A program made the translations under genes and the position numbers. From contig CAWHZI010000007.1 of assembly GCA_963833835.1 (NCBI GenBank), positions 636,009 through 700,008 of the forward strand: a DNA stretch of 64,000 nt. Direction: 5' to 3'. This DNA is from Bog-532 sp963833835 (GTDB lineage Bacteria > Actinomycetota > Actinomycetes > Streptosporangiales > Streptosporangiaceae). The notes below the pieces were generated by a model, which was given only the letters and a program-made list of their open reading frames with translations, was not told where the DNA came from and ran no database searches. Shown piece by piece: positions 26,838-36,108 of this stretch. The number at the start of each line of letters is the position of its first letter. Within the stretch, counting starts at the first letter, position 1.

Positions 26838-28202
26838 TTGTCTGACGAAATGAGACACCGGAGATTCGGGCGGAAAGTCCGTATCAGCGCGGTGTCAGCG
26901 ATCACGGTGGCTGCGGCGGCTGCGGGAGCATTTGGCGCGACGGCGGCCTCCGCGGCGCCCGCCAAGCCCGCGGGGGGACACTGCTCTCCGAGCGTCAGCA
27001 GCCAGCCCTTTGGCAGCACCGTGGAGCCATACACGGGGAAAAATACCGCTGTCGACCGGTACACCCTTAGCAACTGCCAGGGGGTGACCGCCAAGATCCT
27101 CACCTACGGCGGCATCGTCCAGTCCATTAACGTGCCGAGCCGCTCGGGCGGCGAGGCGGACGTCGTGCTCGGTTTCAAGACGCTTGCCGACTACGTCGAG
27201 TTCGCCAGCCCACCGGTGACCGCCAACGGCGGCCCGTACTTCGGCGAGACCATCGGCCGTTACGGCAACCGCATCGCCAAGGGCGCCTTTACCCTGGACC
27301 AGCCGGGTGTCGGACCCGTCAAGTACACCCTGCCGATCAACAATGGCGTCAACAGCCTGCACGGCGGCCTGGTCGGCTTTGGCAACCACATCTGGGCGGC
27401 GAAGGCGGTTCACGGCAAGGGCACCGCGGGTGTGCAGCTCACGCTGGTCAGCCCGAACGGTGACGCGAGCGGAGCCGTCGGGTCGCCCGGCTGCCCCACC
27501 GGCTGCACCGGCTACCCGGCCAAGCTCAAGGTGGTGGTGACCTACACCCTCAACAACGCCGGCCAGCTGGCTATCCACTACAAGACGACGGACGAGTCAC
27601 CCAACCTGAACTCGGTCATCAACCTGACCAACCACAGCTACTTCAACCTGGCGGGCGAGGCGTCGGCTGCGGGCTCGGCCTATGGCCAGTACGTGCAGAT
27701 CAATGCGAATAAGTACTCGCCGACCGACACGACCCAGATCCCGCTCGGCTACAACGTTCCCGTCGCGGGCACGCCGTTCGACTTCCGCGCGCCGCACACC
27801 ATCGGCTCGCGCATCGACGACGTCAGCGCCCCCGACAATGCGCCGGCGGCCGACAACCAGCTACTCATCGCCCAGGGCTACGACCACAACTGGGCGCTGA
27901 ACCAGCAGACCCGCGCGACCACCGGGCCGCGGGGCCTCAACCTGGCCGCCCACGCTTTCGATCCGGGGAGCGGTCGCCTGCTGACCGTCTGGACCGACCA
28001 GCCGGGTGTCCAGTTCTACAGCGGAAACTTCCTCACCGGGACGCTGGTGGGCATCAGCGGTCACACCTACCGCCAGGGCGCGGGCTACACGTTCGAGACC
28101 CAGCACTTCCCGAACTCGCCCAACCAGCCGAATTTCCCGTCCACTGAGATCAAGGCCGGGCAGACCATCAACTCGACGACGATCTTCGCCTTCTCGTCGT
28201 GA
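26838..28202 (+). CDS. secreted aldose 1-epimerase (mutarotase, GalM-like)
   Basis: The enzyme interconverts alpha and beta anomers of sugars such as galactose, here outside the cell. A signal peptide is clear: basic RHRRFGRKVR, a hydrophobic Ala-rich core, and a cut near ASA-AP. The mature part shows GGIVQSINVP, ETIGRYGNRIAKGAF, NSLHGGLVGFG, LTNHSYFNLAG and the late YSGNFLTG and TFETQHFPNSPNQP motifs, including catalytic His and Glu positions. TTG at 26838 is preferred over ATG at 26850 because GAAGGGAG lies 6 nt before it. It interrupts the usual pdtaR-polA neighbourhood, suggesting later insertion. Own operator upstream and strong terminator downstream. Confidence 0.9.
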   Translation: MSDEMRHRRFGRKVRISAVSAITVAAAAAGAFGATAASAAPAKPAGGHCSPSVSSQPFGSTVEPYTGKNTAVDRYTLSNCQGVTAKILTYGGIVQSINVPSRSGGEADVVLGFKTLADYVEFASPPVTANGGPYFGETIGRYGNRIAKGAFTLDQPGVGPVKYTLPINNGVNSLHGGLVGFGNHIWAAKAVHGKGTAGVQLTLVSPNGDASGAVGSPGCPTGCTGYPAKLKVVVTYTLNNAGQLAIHYKTTDESPNLNSVINLTNHSYFNLAGEASAAGSAYGQYVQINANKYSPTDTTQIPLGYNVPVAGTPFDFRAPHTIGSRIDDVSAPDNAPAADNQLLIAQGYDHNWALNQQTRATTGPRGLNLAAHAFDPGSGRLLTVWTDQPGVQFYSGNFLTGTLVGISGHTYRQGAGYTFETQHFPNSPNQPNFPSTEIKAGQTINSTTIFAFSS

Positions 28203-28228
28203 CCTGCTCAACCTGACCTGTGATTAAC

Positions 28229-28262
28229 GTGGGGCCTGGCGGCACATGCCGCCAGGCCCCAC
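28229..28262 (+). terminator. strong hairpin terminator after aldose epimerase
   Basis: Perfect 16-bp arms GTGGGGCCTGGCGGCA and TGCCGCCAGGCCCCAC surround a 2-nt gap, 26 nt after the stop codon. It isolates the epimerase gene from polA. Confidence 0.85.
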
Positions 28263-28273
28263 CACTTTGACCA

Positions 28274-28285
28274 TAGGATCGAACC
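28274..28285 (+). promoter_or_regulatory. -10 element for leaderless polA
   Basis: TAGGAT at 28274-28279 lies 6 nt before the GTG start of polA, with no ribosome-binding site. The same hexamer and near-identical spacing precede the aldo/keto reductase at 57209. Confidence 0.5.
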
Positions 28286-31087
28286 GTGGCGACGAAGACG
28301 GGGACCGCATCAGCTGGCCAGAAGGGCCCGAAGGCCGCTGACCAGGCCAAAAAGCCGGAGAACGGGCGGCTGCTGCTGCTCGATGGGCACTCACTGGCTT
28401 ACCGCGCGTTCTTCGCCTTGCCGCCCGAGAACTTCTCCACCACCACCGGGCAGCCGACCAACGCCGTGTACGGGTTCACGGCCATGCTCATCAACGTGCT
28501 GCGGGACGAGCAGCCCACCCACGTCGCGGTGGCCTTCGACCGCAGCGAGCCGACGTTCCGGCACGAGCAGTACGTGGAGTACAAGGCGAACCGGCGGGAG
28601 ACGCCGGAGGACTTCCGCAGCCAGCTCAGCCTGATCTTCGAGGTGCTGGACGCGCTCGGCATCAAGCGGCTCTCGGTCGCTGGCTACGAGGCCGACGACG
28701 TGATTGCCACGCTGGCCACCCGGGCCGAGCAGGACGGCATGGACGTGCTGATCGTCAGCGGCGACCGTGACGTGCTCCAGCTCGTCGACGACCAGGTGAC
28801 TGTGCTGATGACCCGCCGCGGCATCACCGACATGTCCCGCTTCACCCCGGCCGCGGTCGAGGAAAAGTACACCCTCACCCCGGCCCAGTACCCGGACTTC
28901 GCCGCGGTGCGCGGCGACCCCAGCGACAACCTGCCCGGCATCCCCGGGGTGGGGGAGAAGACCGCGACCAAGTGGATCCGCGAGTTCGGCTCGCTGGAAG
29001 AGCTGGTCAACCGGGTCGATGAGGTCAAGGGCAAGGCGGGGGACGCGCTCCGCGAGCACCTGGGCGACGTGCTGCGCAACCGGCAGATGACCGCGCTGGT
29101 GCGGGACGTGCCGCTGGCCGACATCGGCACCGGGCCGGATGAGCTGGTGCCGCGGATCTGGGATCGCGACCAGATCCACCAGCTGTTCGACACGCTGCAG
29201 TTCCGGGTGCTGCGTGACCGGCTCTATCAGACCCTGCCCGACGGCATCTGCGGTGTCGCTGGCCCCGACGACCAGGCCACCGAGCCCGCCGCCGGATTCG
29301 ACGTCGAGGTCACCCTGCTCGGCCCGGACGAGGTGGCCGAGTGGATCGCCGACCACGCGGCCGAGCCCGCGGACGACGCGGCCACCATCACCCGGGCCGG
29401 GCTCGCGGTGGCCGGCACCTGGGGCCGCGGCACCGGCACGCTGACCGGGATCGCCATCGCCGCCACCGACGGCCACGGCGCCTACCTCGATCCGACCGCG
29501 CTGACCGAGTCCGACACCGAGGCGCTCGGCGGCTGGCTGGCCGCGGCCAGCCTGCCCAAGGCCATGCACGACGCCAAGGGCCCGATGCACGCCTTCGCCG
29601 CCCACGGCTTCGAGCTGGACGGGCTGACCAGCGACACCGCGCTGGCCGCCTACCTGGCCCTGCCCGGCCAGCGCTCGTTCGACCTGGGCGACCTGACCCT
29701 GCGCTACCTGGGCAAGGAACTGCGCGACGACGCCGGTACCCCGGAGCAGCTCACGCTGGACGGCTCGGGGGAGGAGGATGCCGCGGCCAACCTGGTCCTG
29801 CACGCCCGGGCCACCGCCGAACTGGCCGATAGCCTCGACGCCGACCTGGAGCGGCGCGGCGCGGGCACCCTGCTGCACGACGTGGAGCTGCCCCTGGTCG
29901 ACGTGCTGGCCCGGATGGAACGCACCGGCATCGCCGCCGACACCGACCACCTGGCCGACATGTCGGCCACGCTGTACGGCGAGGTCAAGGGATCCGAGCA
30001 GGCCGCGTTCGCGGCCGTCGGACACGAGTTCAACCTGGGCTCGCCCAAGCAGCTGCAGGAAGTGCTGTTCACCGAGCTGAAGCTGCCCAAGACCAAGCGC
30101 ATCAAGACCGGTTACACCACCGATTCCGACGCGCTGACCTCGCTCCTGGCCCAGGACGGGCACGCGGTCCTGGAGCACCTGCTGCGCTACCGCGACGTGG
30201 CCAAGCTCAAGAGCATCGTCGACTCGCTGATCCCGATGGCGGACGACCATGGCCGCATCCACACCACGTTCAACCAGATGATCGCGGCCACCGGCCGGCT
30301 GTCCTCGACCGACCCCAACCTGCAGAACATCCCGATCCGGACCGAGGAGGGCCGCGGCATCCGGCGCGCGTTCGTGGTCGGCCAGGGGTACGAGACCCTG
30401 CTCACCGCGGACTACAGCCAGATCGAGCTGCGGATCATGGCCCACCTGTCCGGGGACGAGGCGCTGATCGCGGCGTTCGAGTCCGGGCACGACTTCCACG
30501 CCGCGACCGCCTCCCGCGTGTTCGGGCTGCCGCCCGAGGAGATCAACGGGGACCTGCGCAACCGGATCAAGGTGATGAACTACGGGCTGGCCTACGGGCT
30601 GTCCGCGTTCGGCCTGTCCGACCGGCTGCACATCCCGTCCGACGAGGCCCGCGCCCTGATGGATGAGTACTTCTCCGAGTTCGGCGGCGTCCGCGACTAC
30701 CTGCGGGACGTGGTGGCCCAGGCCCGGCAGGAGGGCTACACCGAGACCATGTTCGGCCGCCGCCGGTACCTGCCCGACCTGACCTCGGACAACCGCCAGC
30801 GGCGCGAGATGGCCGAGCGGATGGCGCTGAACGCCCCGATCCAGGGGTCCGCGGCCGACATCATCAAGATGGCCATGCTGGCCGTGGACCGGGCCATCGG
30901 CGAGCGCGGTCTGAAGTCCCGGATGCTGCTCCAGGTGCACGACGAGCTCATCTTCGAAGCGGCCCCGGGTGAGTTCGAAGCCCTGCGTGAGCTGGTCAAC
31001 CAGGAAATGTCGGCCGCCGCTGACCTCCGGGTCCCGCTGGAGGTCTCCACCGGTTCCGGCCACAGCTGGTGGGACGCCGCTCACTGA
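28286..31087 (+). CDS. polA: DNA polymerase I PolA
   Basis: PolA fills gaps and removes RNA primers in repair and replication. The 933 residues include an N-terminal 5'-3' exonuclease (LLLDGHSLAYRAFFA, YEADDVIATLA, SGDRD, GDPSDNLPGIPGVGEKTA). A middle 3'-5' exonuclease-like region follows without the usual acidic motifs. The polymerase has motif A DYSQIELRI, motif B RNRIKVMNYGLAYGLSAFG and motif C VHDEL. The family domain starts about 27 residues in, after a Lys/Ala-rich leader. GTG start with a leaderless-type -10. Confidence 0.97.
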   Translation: MATKTGTASAGQKGPKAADQAKKPENGRLLLLDGHSLAYRAFFALPPENFSTTTGQPTNAVYGFTAMLINVLRDEQPTHVAVAFDRSEPTFRHEQYVEYKANRRETPEDFRSQLSLIFEVLDALGIKRLSVAGYEADDVIATLATRAEQDGMDVLIVSGDRDVLQLVDDQVTVLMTRRGITDMSRFTPAAVEEKYTLTPAQYPDFAAVRGDPSDNLPGIPGVGEKTATKWIREFGSLEELVNRVDEVKGKAGDALREHLGDVLRNRQMTALVRDVPLADIGTGPDELVPRIWDRDQIHQLFDTLQFRVLRDRLYQTLPDGICGVAGPDDQATEPAAGFDVEVTLLGPDEVAEWIADHAAEPADDAATITRAGLAVAGTWGRGTGTLTGIAIAATDGHGAYLDPTALTESDTEALGGWLAAASLPKAMHDAKGPMHAFAAHGFELDGLTSDTALAAYLALPGQRSFDLGDLTLRYLGKELRDDAGTPEQLTLDGSGEEDAAANLVLHARATAELADSLDADLERRGAGTLLHDVELPLVDVLARMERTGIAADTDHLADMSATLYGEVKGSEQAAFAAVGHEFNLGSPKQLQEVLFTELKLPKTKRIKTGYTTDSDALTSLLAQDGHAVLEHLLRYRDVAKLKSIVDSLIPMADDHGRIHTTFNQMIAATGRLSSTDPNLQNIPIRTEEGRGIRRAFVVGQGYETLLTADYSQIELRIMAHLSGDEALIAAFESGHDFHAATASRVFGLPPEEINGDLRNRIKVMNYGLAYGLSAFGLSDRLHIPSDEARALMDEYFSEFGGVRDYLRDVVAQARQEGYTETMFGRRRYLPDLTSDNRQRREMAERMALNAPIQGSAADIIKMAMLAVDRAIGERGLKSRMLLQVHDELIFEAAPGEFEALRELVNQEMSAAADLRVPLEVSTGSGHSWWDAAH

Positions 31088-31155
31088 GCGGAATATCGCG
31101 GGTCAGCGCGGTGTTGAGAAATCCGCACTAGGACTCGCCGGGACGGTCGCTCGGA

Positions 31156-31184
31156 TTGACCCAGTGGCGTTGCTCTCATATTCT
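31156..31184 (+). promoter_or_regulatory. sigma-70-like promoter for rpsA
   Basis: TTGACC at 31156-31161 and TATTCT at 31179-31184 are separated by 17 nt, close to the vegetative consensus. They lie 178 nt upstream of the rpsA start, giving a long leader. This is the best-matching promoter seen in the window. Confidence 0.7.
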
Positions 31185-31361
31185 GAGCGTTGCGCTGTGT
31201 CCTCGTGTGGTCCGCTTGTCACTTGACCTCACCGGCGGTCATTCGGCCGTCATCAAGGCCGGTTCCGCCGGCTTCGCAGGTTTCGCGATTCCTGGTCCTG
31301 CCCGCAGGTGCACGCCCTAGCGCGCCCTCAATCCCTGTCCGCATCCGGAGCCAACCCACAC

Positions 31362-32897
31362 ATGACGAGCAGTACAGAAGCACCCTCGACCCCTAAGGTA
31401 GCGGTCAACGACATCGGGTCCGAGGAAGCATTCCTCGCCGCGATCGACGAGACCATCAAGTATTTCAATGACGGCGACATAGTCGAAGGCACCGTCGTCA
31501 AGGTCGATCGAGACGAGGTCTTGCTCGACATCGGCTACAAGACAGAGGGAGTCATTCCCTCTCGTGAGCTGTCGATCAAGCATGACGTCGATCCCCACGA
31601 TGTGGTCAAGACTGGTGAGCACATCGAGGCCCTTGTCCTGCAGAAGGAGGACAAGGAAGGTCGTCTGATTCTGTCCAAGAAGCGCGCCCAGTACGAGCGC
31701 GCCTGGGGCACGATCGAGAAGATCAAGGAAGAGGACGGCGTGGTCACCGGCACGGTGATCGAAGTCGTCAAGGGCGGCCTGATCCTCGACATCGGCCTGC
31801 GCGGGTTCCTGCCCGCCTCGCTGGTGGAGATGCGCCGCGTCCGCGATCTGCAGCCGTACGTGGGCCGGGAGCTCGAGGCCAAGATCATCGAGCTGGACAA
31901 GAACCGCAACAACGTCGTGCTGTCCCGGCGGGCCTGGCTGGAGCAGACCCAGTCCGAGGTGCGGCACACGTTCCTCAACACCCTGCAGAAGGGCCAGATC
32001 CGCAAGGGTGTGGTCTCGTCCATCGTCAACTTCGGTGCGTTCGTGGACCTGGGTGGCGTGGATGGCCTGGTGCACGTGTCCGAGCTGTCCTGGAAGCACA
32101 TCGACCACCCCGGCGAGGTTGTCGAGGTCGGCCAGGAGGTCACGGTCGAGGTGCTGGACGTGGACATGGACCGCGAGCGCGTCTCGCTGTCGCTGAAGTC
32201 CACCCAGGAAGACCCGTGGCAGCAGTTCGCCCGTACCCACCAGATCGGCCAGGTCGTGCCCGGCCGGGTCACCAAGCTGGTGCCGTTCGGTGCGTTCGTC
32301 CGGGTCGAGGAGGGCATCGAGGGCCTGGTGCACATCTCCGAGCTGGCTGACCGCCACGTGGAGATCCCCGAGCAGGTCGTGCAGGTCGGCGACGAGATCT
32401 TCGTGAAGATCATCGACATCGACCTGGACCGGCGCCGGATCTCGCTGTCGCTCAAGCAGGCCAACGAGGGCACCATCGGCGAGGCCGTCGGCGACGACTT
32501 CGACCCGACCCTCTACGGCATGCCTGCCACCTACGACGAGGCCGGCAACTACGAGTATCCCGAGGGCTTCGACGCCGAGACCGGCGAGTGGCTCGAGGGC
32601 TACGACAGCCAGCGTGAGGAGTGGGAGCGCCAGTACGCCGAGGCGCGGACCCGCTTCGAGGCGCACCGGCGGCAGGTCGAGGAGGCCCGCAAGGCCGACT
32701 CGGAAGCGATCGCCAGCGGTGATGACGGGGCTGCGGCCGCGTCGTCCACCTCGGCGCCCGCGCCTGCCAGCAGTTCCCGCAGCAGTTCCACCAGCTCGTC
32801 CCGCTCCAGCAGCGGCCCGAGTGGTGGCGGCGGCGCGCTCGCCTCGGACGAGGCGCTCGCGGCGCTGCGTGACAAGCTGTCCGGCGGCCAGGGCTGA
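31362..32897 (+). CDS. rpsA: 30S ribosomal protein S1
   Basis: S1 brings mRNA to the 30S subunit. The 511 residues contain four S1 RNA-binding repeats: GDIVEGTVVKVDRDEVLLDI, then DGVVTGTVIEVVKGGLILDI, GQIRKGVVSSIVNFGAFVDL and GQVVPGRVTKLVPFGAFVRV, each ending in a VSLSLK- or LSKK-type strand. A Ser/Ala/Gly-rich tail follows. The ATG at 31362 follows CCGGAG. Codon use is distinctly less GC-biased in the first 100 codons than in neighbours, fitting high expression. Confidence 0.97.
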   Translation: MTSSTEAPSTPKVAVNDIGSEEAFLAAIDETIKYFNDGDIVEGTVVKVDRDEVLLDIGYKTEGVIPSRELSIKHDVDPHDVVKTGEHIEALVLQKEDKEGRLILSKKRAQYERAWGTIEKIKEEDGVVTGTVIEVVKGGLILDIGLRGFLPASLVEMRRVRDLQPYVGRELEAKIIELDKNRNNVVLSRRAWLEQTQSEVRHTFLNTLQKGQIRKGVVSSIVNFGAFVDLGGVDGLVHVSELSWKHIDHPGEVVEVGQEVTVEVLDVDMDRERVSLSLKSTQEDPWQQFARTHQIGQVVPGRVTKLVPFGAFVRVEEGIEGLVHISELADRHVEIPEQVVQVGDEIFVKIIDIDLDRRRISLSLKQANEGTIGEAVGDDFDPTLYGMPATYDEAGNYEYPEGFDAETGEWLEGYDSQREEWERQYAEARTRFEAHRRQVEEARKADSEAIASGDDGAAAASSTSAPAPASSSRSSSTSSSRSSSGPSGGGGALASDEALAALRDKLSGGQG

Positions 32898-32955
32898 GCC
32901 ACCCACTGGGGTTCACCTCGGCTTCACGCCCCGGACGCACGTCCGGACCATGATC

Positions 32956-32994
32956 GGGTGGAGTTTCCCGCGTCCTGCGCGGGAGGCTCCACCC
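32956..32994 (+). terminator. hairpin terminator after rpsA
   Basis: GGGTGGAG (32956-32963) pairs with CTCCACCC (32987-32994), and TCCCGCG (32966-32972) pairs with CGCGGGA (32978-32984). Together they form a long, nearly continuous stem between rpsA and coaE. It may end rpsA transcripts or attenuate coaE. Confidence 0.75.
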
Positions 32995-33027
32995 GTTCGC
33001 TTTGTCCACAAACCTTGCGGAGGTCAC

Positions 33028-33684
33028 GTGCTTCGAGTCGGGCTCACCGGCGGGATCGGATCCGGCAAGAGCGAGGTGTCCAAGCGCCTCGCTGCCTGCG
33101 GCGCCGCCCTGATCGACGCGGACGTGGCCGCGCGGGCCGTGGTGGAGCCGGGCACGCCGGGCCTGGGCGAGATCACGGCGGTGTTCGGCCGGGAGGTGCT
33201 GCTGCCGGACGGCCGGCTGAACCGCGAACGGCTCGGTCAGATCGTGTTCGCCGACGACGGCGCGCGGGCCAAGCTCAACGCCATCGTGCACCCGCTGGTG
33301 CATGAGCGGACTCAGCAGCTCGAGCAGCAGGCGGCCGCCACCCTGGGCCCGGGCGGGATCGTGGTGCACGACGTGCCGCTGCTGGCCGAGAACGGGCTGC
33401 AGCACGGCTTCGACACCGTGATCGTGGTCGACGCCCCCGACGACCAGCGGCTGCAGCGGCTGATCGAGACCCGCGGCATGACCGCCGAGCACGCCAGGGA
33501 ACGGATTGCCGCCCAGGCCAGCCGGGACCAGCGGCTGGCCATCGCCGACATGGTGGTCGACAACTCCGGCACCCTGGCCGACCTCGACCAGCAGGTGGCC
33601 GAGGTCTGGTCCGTGCTGCACGACCTGGCCGGCCGCGGTGACGGCACCGGAATGTCAGACCCCCCACGTACTGTTGAAAAGTAA
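33028..33684 (+). CDS. coaE: dephospho-CoA kinase CoaE
   Basis: CoaE phosphorylates dephospho-CoA in the last step of coenzyme A synthesis. The 218 residues begin LRVGLTGGIGSGKSEVSKRL (P-loop) and include DADVAARAVVEPG, HPLVHER and VVHDVPLLAENG. The GTG at 33028 is chosen because the P-loop follows directly and GCGGAGG lies upstream. It is the short form without the extra C-terminal GrpB-like domain seen in mycobacteria. It lies between rpsA and uvrB as in related genomes. Confidence 0.95.
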   Translation: MLRVGLTGGIGSGKSEVSKRLAACGAALIDADVAARAVVEPGTPGLGEITAVFGREVLLPDGRLNRERLGQIVFADDGARAKLNAIVHPLVHERTQQLEQQAAATLGPGGIVVHDVPLLAENGLQHGFDTVIVVDAPDDQRLQRLIETRGMTAEHARERIAAQASRDQRLAIADMVVDNSGTLADLDQQVAEVWSVLHDLAGRGDGTGMSDPPRTVEK

Positions 33685-33792
33685 GTAAGTAGCGCCTTTG
33701 GCGACCCTGCTTCTGGCGACACTGTTCCTGAAGACCCTGGTCTCAAGGACACTGCTCGCCGCCCGCGCACTGAACTTCCCGGAGGTGGCCCC

Positions 33793-35931
33793 ATGCGTCC
33801 TGTGACCGATCTCAAGCGCCGGGTCGCGCCCTTCCAGGTGATCAGCGATATGACCCCGGCCGGGGACCAGCCCGCCGCCATCGCCGAGATGGAGCGCCGG
33901 CTCAACGCGGGGGAGCAGGACACGGTCCTGCTCGGCGCGACCGGCACCGGCAAGACCGCGACCGTGGCCTGGCTGGCCGAGCGGGTGCAGCGGCCCACCC
34001 TGGTCATGCTGCCGAACAAGACGCTGGCCGCGCAGTTCGCCAACGAACTGCGGGAGATGCTGCCGGAGAACGCGGTCGAGTACTTCGTGTCCTACTACGA
34101 CTACTACCAGCCCGAGGCGTACATCCCGCAGACCGACACTTACATCGAGAAGGACTCCTCGATCAACGACGAGGTCGAGCGGCTGCGCCACTCGTCCACG
34201 AACTCGCTGCTGACCCGGCGAGACACGATCGTGGTCGCCTCGGTGTCCTGCATCTACGGCTTGGGCACACCGCAGGAGTACGTCGACCGGATGCTCACCC
34301 TCAAGGTGGGCGACACGATCGAGCGCGACGCCATGCTGCGCCAGCTGGTGGGCATGCAGTACGCCCGCAACGACCTGTCCTTCACCCGGGGCACGTTCCG
34401 GGTGCGGGGCGACACGATCGAGGTCATCCCGCAGTACGAGGAGCTGGCCGTCCGGATCGAAATGTTCGGCGACGAGATCGAGCGGCTGATGACGCTGCAC
34501 CCGCTGACCGGCGAGGTGGTCAGCGAGGACGAGGAGCTCTACATCTTCCCGGCCTCGCACTACGTGGCCGGGGCCGAGCGGATGGAGCGGGCCATCACCG
34601 GCATCGAGGCCGAGCTGGCCGAGCGGCTGGCCGAGCTGGAGCGCCACGGCAAGCTGCTGGAAGCCCAGCGGCTGCGCATGCGGACCACCTACGACATCGA
34701 GATGATGCGGCAGGTCGGCAGCTGCGCCGGCATCGAGAACTACTCCCGGCACATCGACGGCCGCGCGGCCGGCACCGCGCCGAACACGCTGATGGACTAC
34801 TTCCCCGAGGACTTTCTCCTGGTCATCGACGAGTCGCACGTCACCGTGCCGCAGATCGGGGCCATGTACGAGGGCGACGTGTCCCGCAAGCGGAACCTGG
34901 TCGAGCACGGCTTCCGCCTGCCCAGCGCCATCGACAACCGGCCGCTGACCTGGGACGAGTTCACCGAGCGCATCGGGCAGACCGTCTACCTGTCCGCCAC
35001 CCCCGGGCCGTACGAGCTGAAGCGGGTGGGCGGCGACGTGGTCGAGCAGGTCATCCGGCCGACCGGCCTGATCGACCCCGAGGTGGTGATCAAGCCGACC
35101 AAGGGCCAGATCGACGACCTCCTGCACGAGATCCGGGTCCGGGCCGACCGGAGCGAGCGGGTGCTGGTCACCACGCTGACCAAGAAGATGTCCGAGGACC
35201 TCACCGACTACCTGCTGGAGAACGGCGTCCGCGCCCGGTACCTGCACAGCGAGGTGGACACCCTGCGCCGGATCGAGCTGCTGCGCGAGCTGCGGGTGGG
35301 CGAGTACGACGTGCTGGTCGGCATCAACCTGCTGCGGGAAGGCCTGGACCTGCCCGAGGTGTCACTGGTGGCCATCCTGGACGCGGACAAAGAGGGCTTC
35401 CTGCGCTCCGGTACCTCGCTGATCCAGACCATCGGCCGGGCCGCGCGTAACGTGTCCGGCCAGGTGATCATGTACGCGGACAAGATCACGCCGTCCATGC
35501 AGCACGCGATCGACGAGACCAGCCGCCGCCGGGAAAAGCAGGTCGCCTACAACACCGAGCACGGCATCGACCCGCAGCCGCTGCGCAAGAAGATCGCCGA
35601 CATCCTGGACCAGCTGGTCCGCGAAGACGCCGACACCGACGAGCTCATCGGGGGCGCCGGCCGGCAGCAGAGCCGGGGCAAGTCGCCGGTGCCGGGGCTG
35701 TCGTCCCGGGCTCGCGCCGCCGCCCGGGGCGCCGGTGCTGGTGTGGGCGAGGACCTGGCCGGCGAGGGCGGTGGCCCGGCTCGCGACGACCTGGTCGAGC
35801 TGATCAAGCAGCTCACCGAGCAGATGCACGTGGCCGCGGCCGAGCTGCAGTTCGAGGTGGCGGCCCGGCTGCGGGACGAGATCCGTGAGCTCAAGCACGA
35901 GCTCAGGGGCATGCAGGCGGCCGGCGTCTGA
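33793..35931 (+). CDS. uvrB: excinuclease ABC subunit UvrB
   Basis: UvrB is the damage-verification helicase of nucleotide excision repair. The 712 residues show Walker A GATGTGKTATVAWL, the beta-hairpin YYDYYQPEAYIPQTDTYIEK, DESHVT, helicase motifs V/VI (LLREGLDLPEV, QTIGRAARN) and a C-terminal UVR motif (MHVAAAELQFEVAARLRDEI). The ATG follows CCCGGAGG. The 108 nt between coaE and uvrB hold nothing recognisable. Confidence 0.98.
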   Translation: MRPVTDLKRRVAPFQVISDMTPAGDQPAAIAEMERRLNAGEQDTVLLGATGTGKTATVAWLAERVQRPTLVMLPNKTLAAQFANELREMLPENAVEYFVSYYDYYQPEAYIPQTDTYIEKDSSINDEVERLRHSSTNSLLTRRDTIVVASVSCIYGLGTPQEYVDRMLTLKVGDTIERDAMLRQLVGMQYARNDLSFTRGTFRVRGDTIEVIPQYEELAVRIEMFGDEIERLMTLHPLTGEVVSEDEELYIFPASHYVAGAERMERAITGIEAELAERLAELERHGKLLEAQRLRMRTTYDIEMMRQVGSCAGIENYSRHIDGRAAGTAPNTLMDYFPEDFLLVIDESHVTVPQIGAMYEGDVSRKRNLVEHGFRLPSAIDNRPLTWDEFTERIGQTVYLSATPGPYELKRVGGDVVEQVIRPTGLIDPEVVIKPTKGQIDDLLHEIRVRADRSERVLVTTLTKKMSEDLTDYLLENGVRARYLHSEVDTLRRIELLRELRVGEYDVLVGINLLREGLDLPEVSLVAILDADKEGFLRSGTSLIQTIGRAARNVSGQVIMYADKITPSMQHAIDETSRRREKQVAYNTEHGIDPQPLRKKIADILDQLVREDADTDELIGGAGRQQSRGKSPVPGLSSRARAAARGAGAGVGEDLAGEGGGPARDDLVELIKQLTEQMHVAAAELQFEVAARLRDEIRELKHELRGMQAAGV

Positions 35932-35946
35932 GCCGCCGGTGCGGAG

Positions 35947-35967
35947 CCGGACGTGGTACGTGTCCGG
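35947..35967 (+). terminator. hairpin plus AT-rich tail after uvrB
   Basis: CCGGAC (35947-35952) pairs with GTCCGG (35962-35967), followed by the AT-rich ATTCATTATTTAACTTT. It begins 16 nt after the uvrB stop and resembles an intrinsic terminator. Confidence 0.6.
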
Positions 35968-36108
35968 ATTCATTATTTAACTTTCTGTGGTGGCCGCCTT
36001 CAGGAATGCTGGGGGGAGGCTGAATGTTCGCACGGTTGGCCCCGGTAGGGGTTCAGGGAGCTGTGCGGGTTCAGGAAGCGTTGACCCGGAGGCGTAAGGT
36101 CGTGAGCT

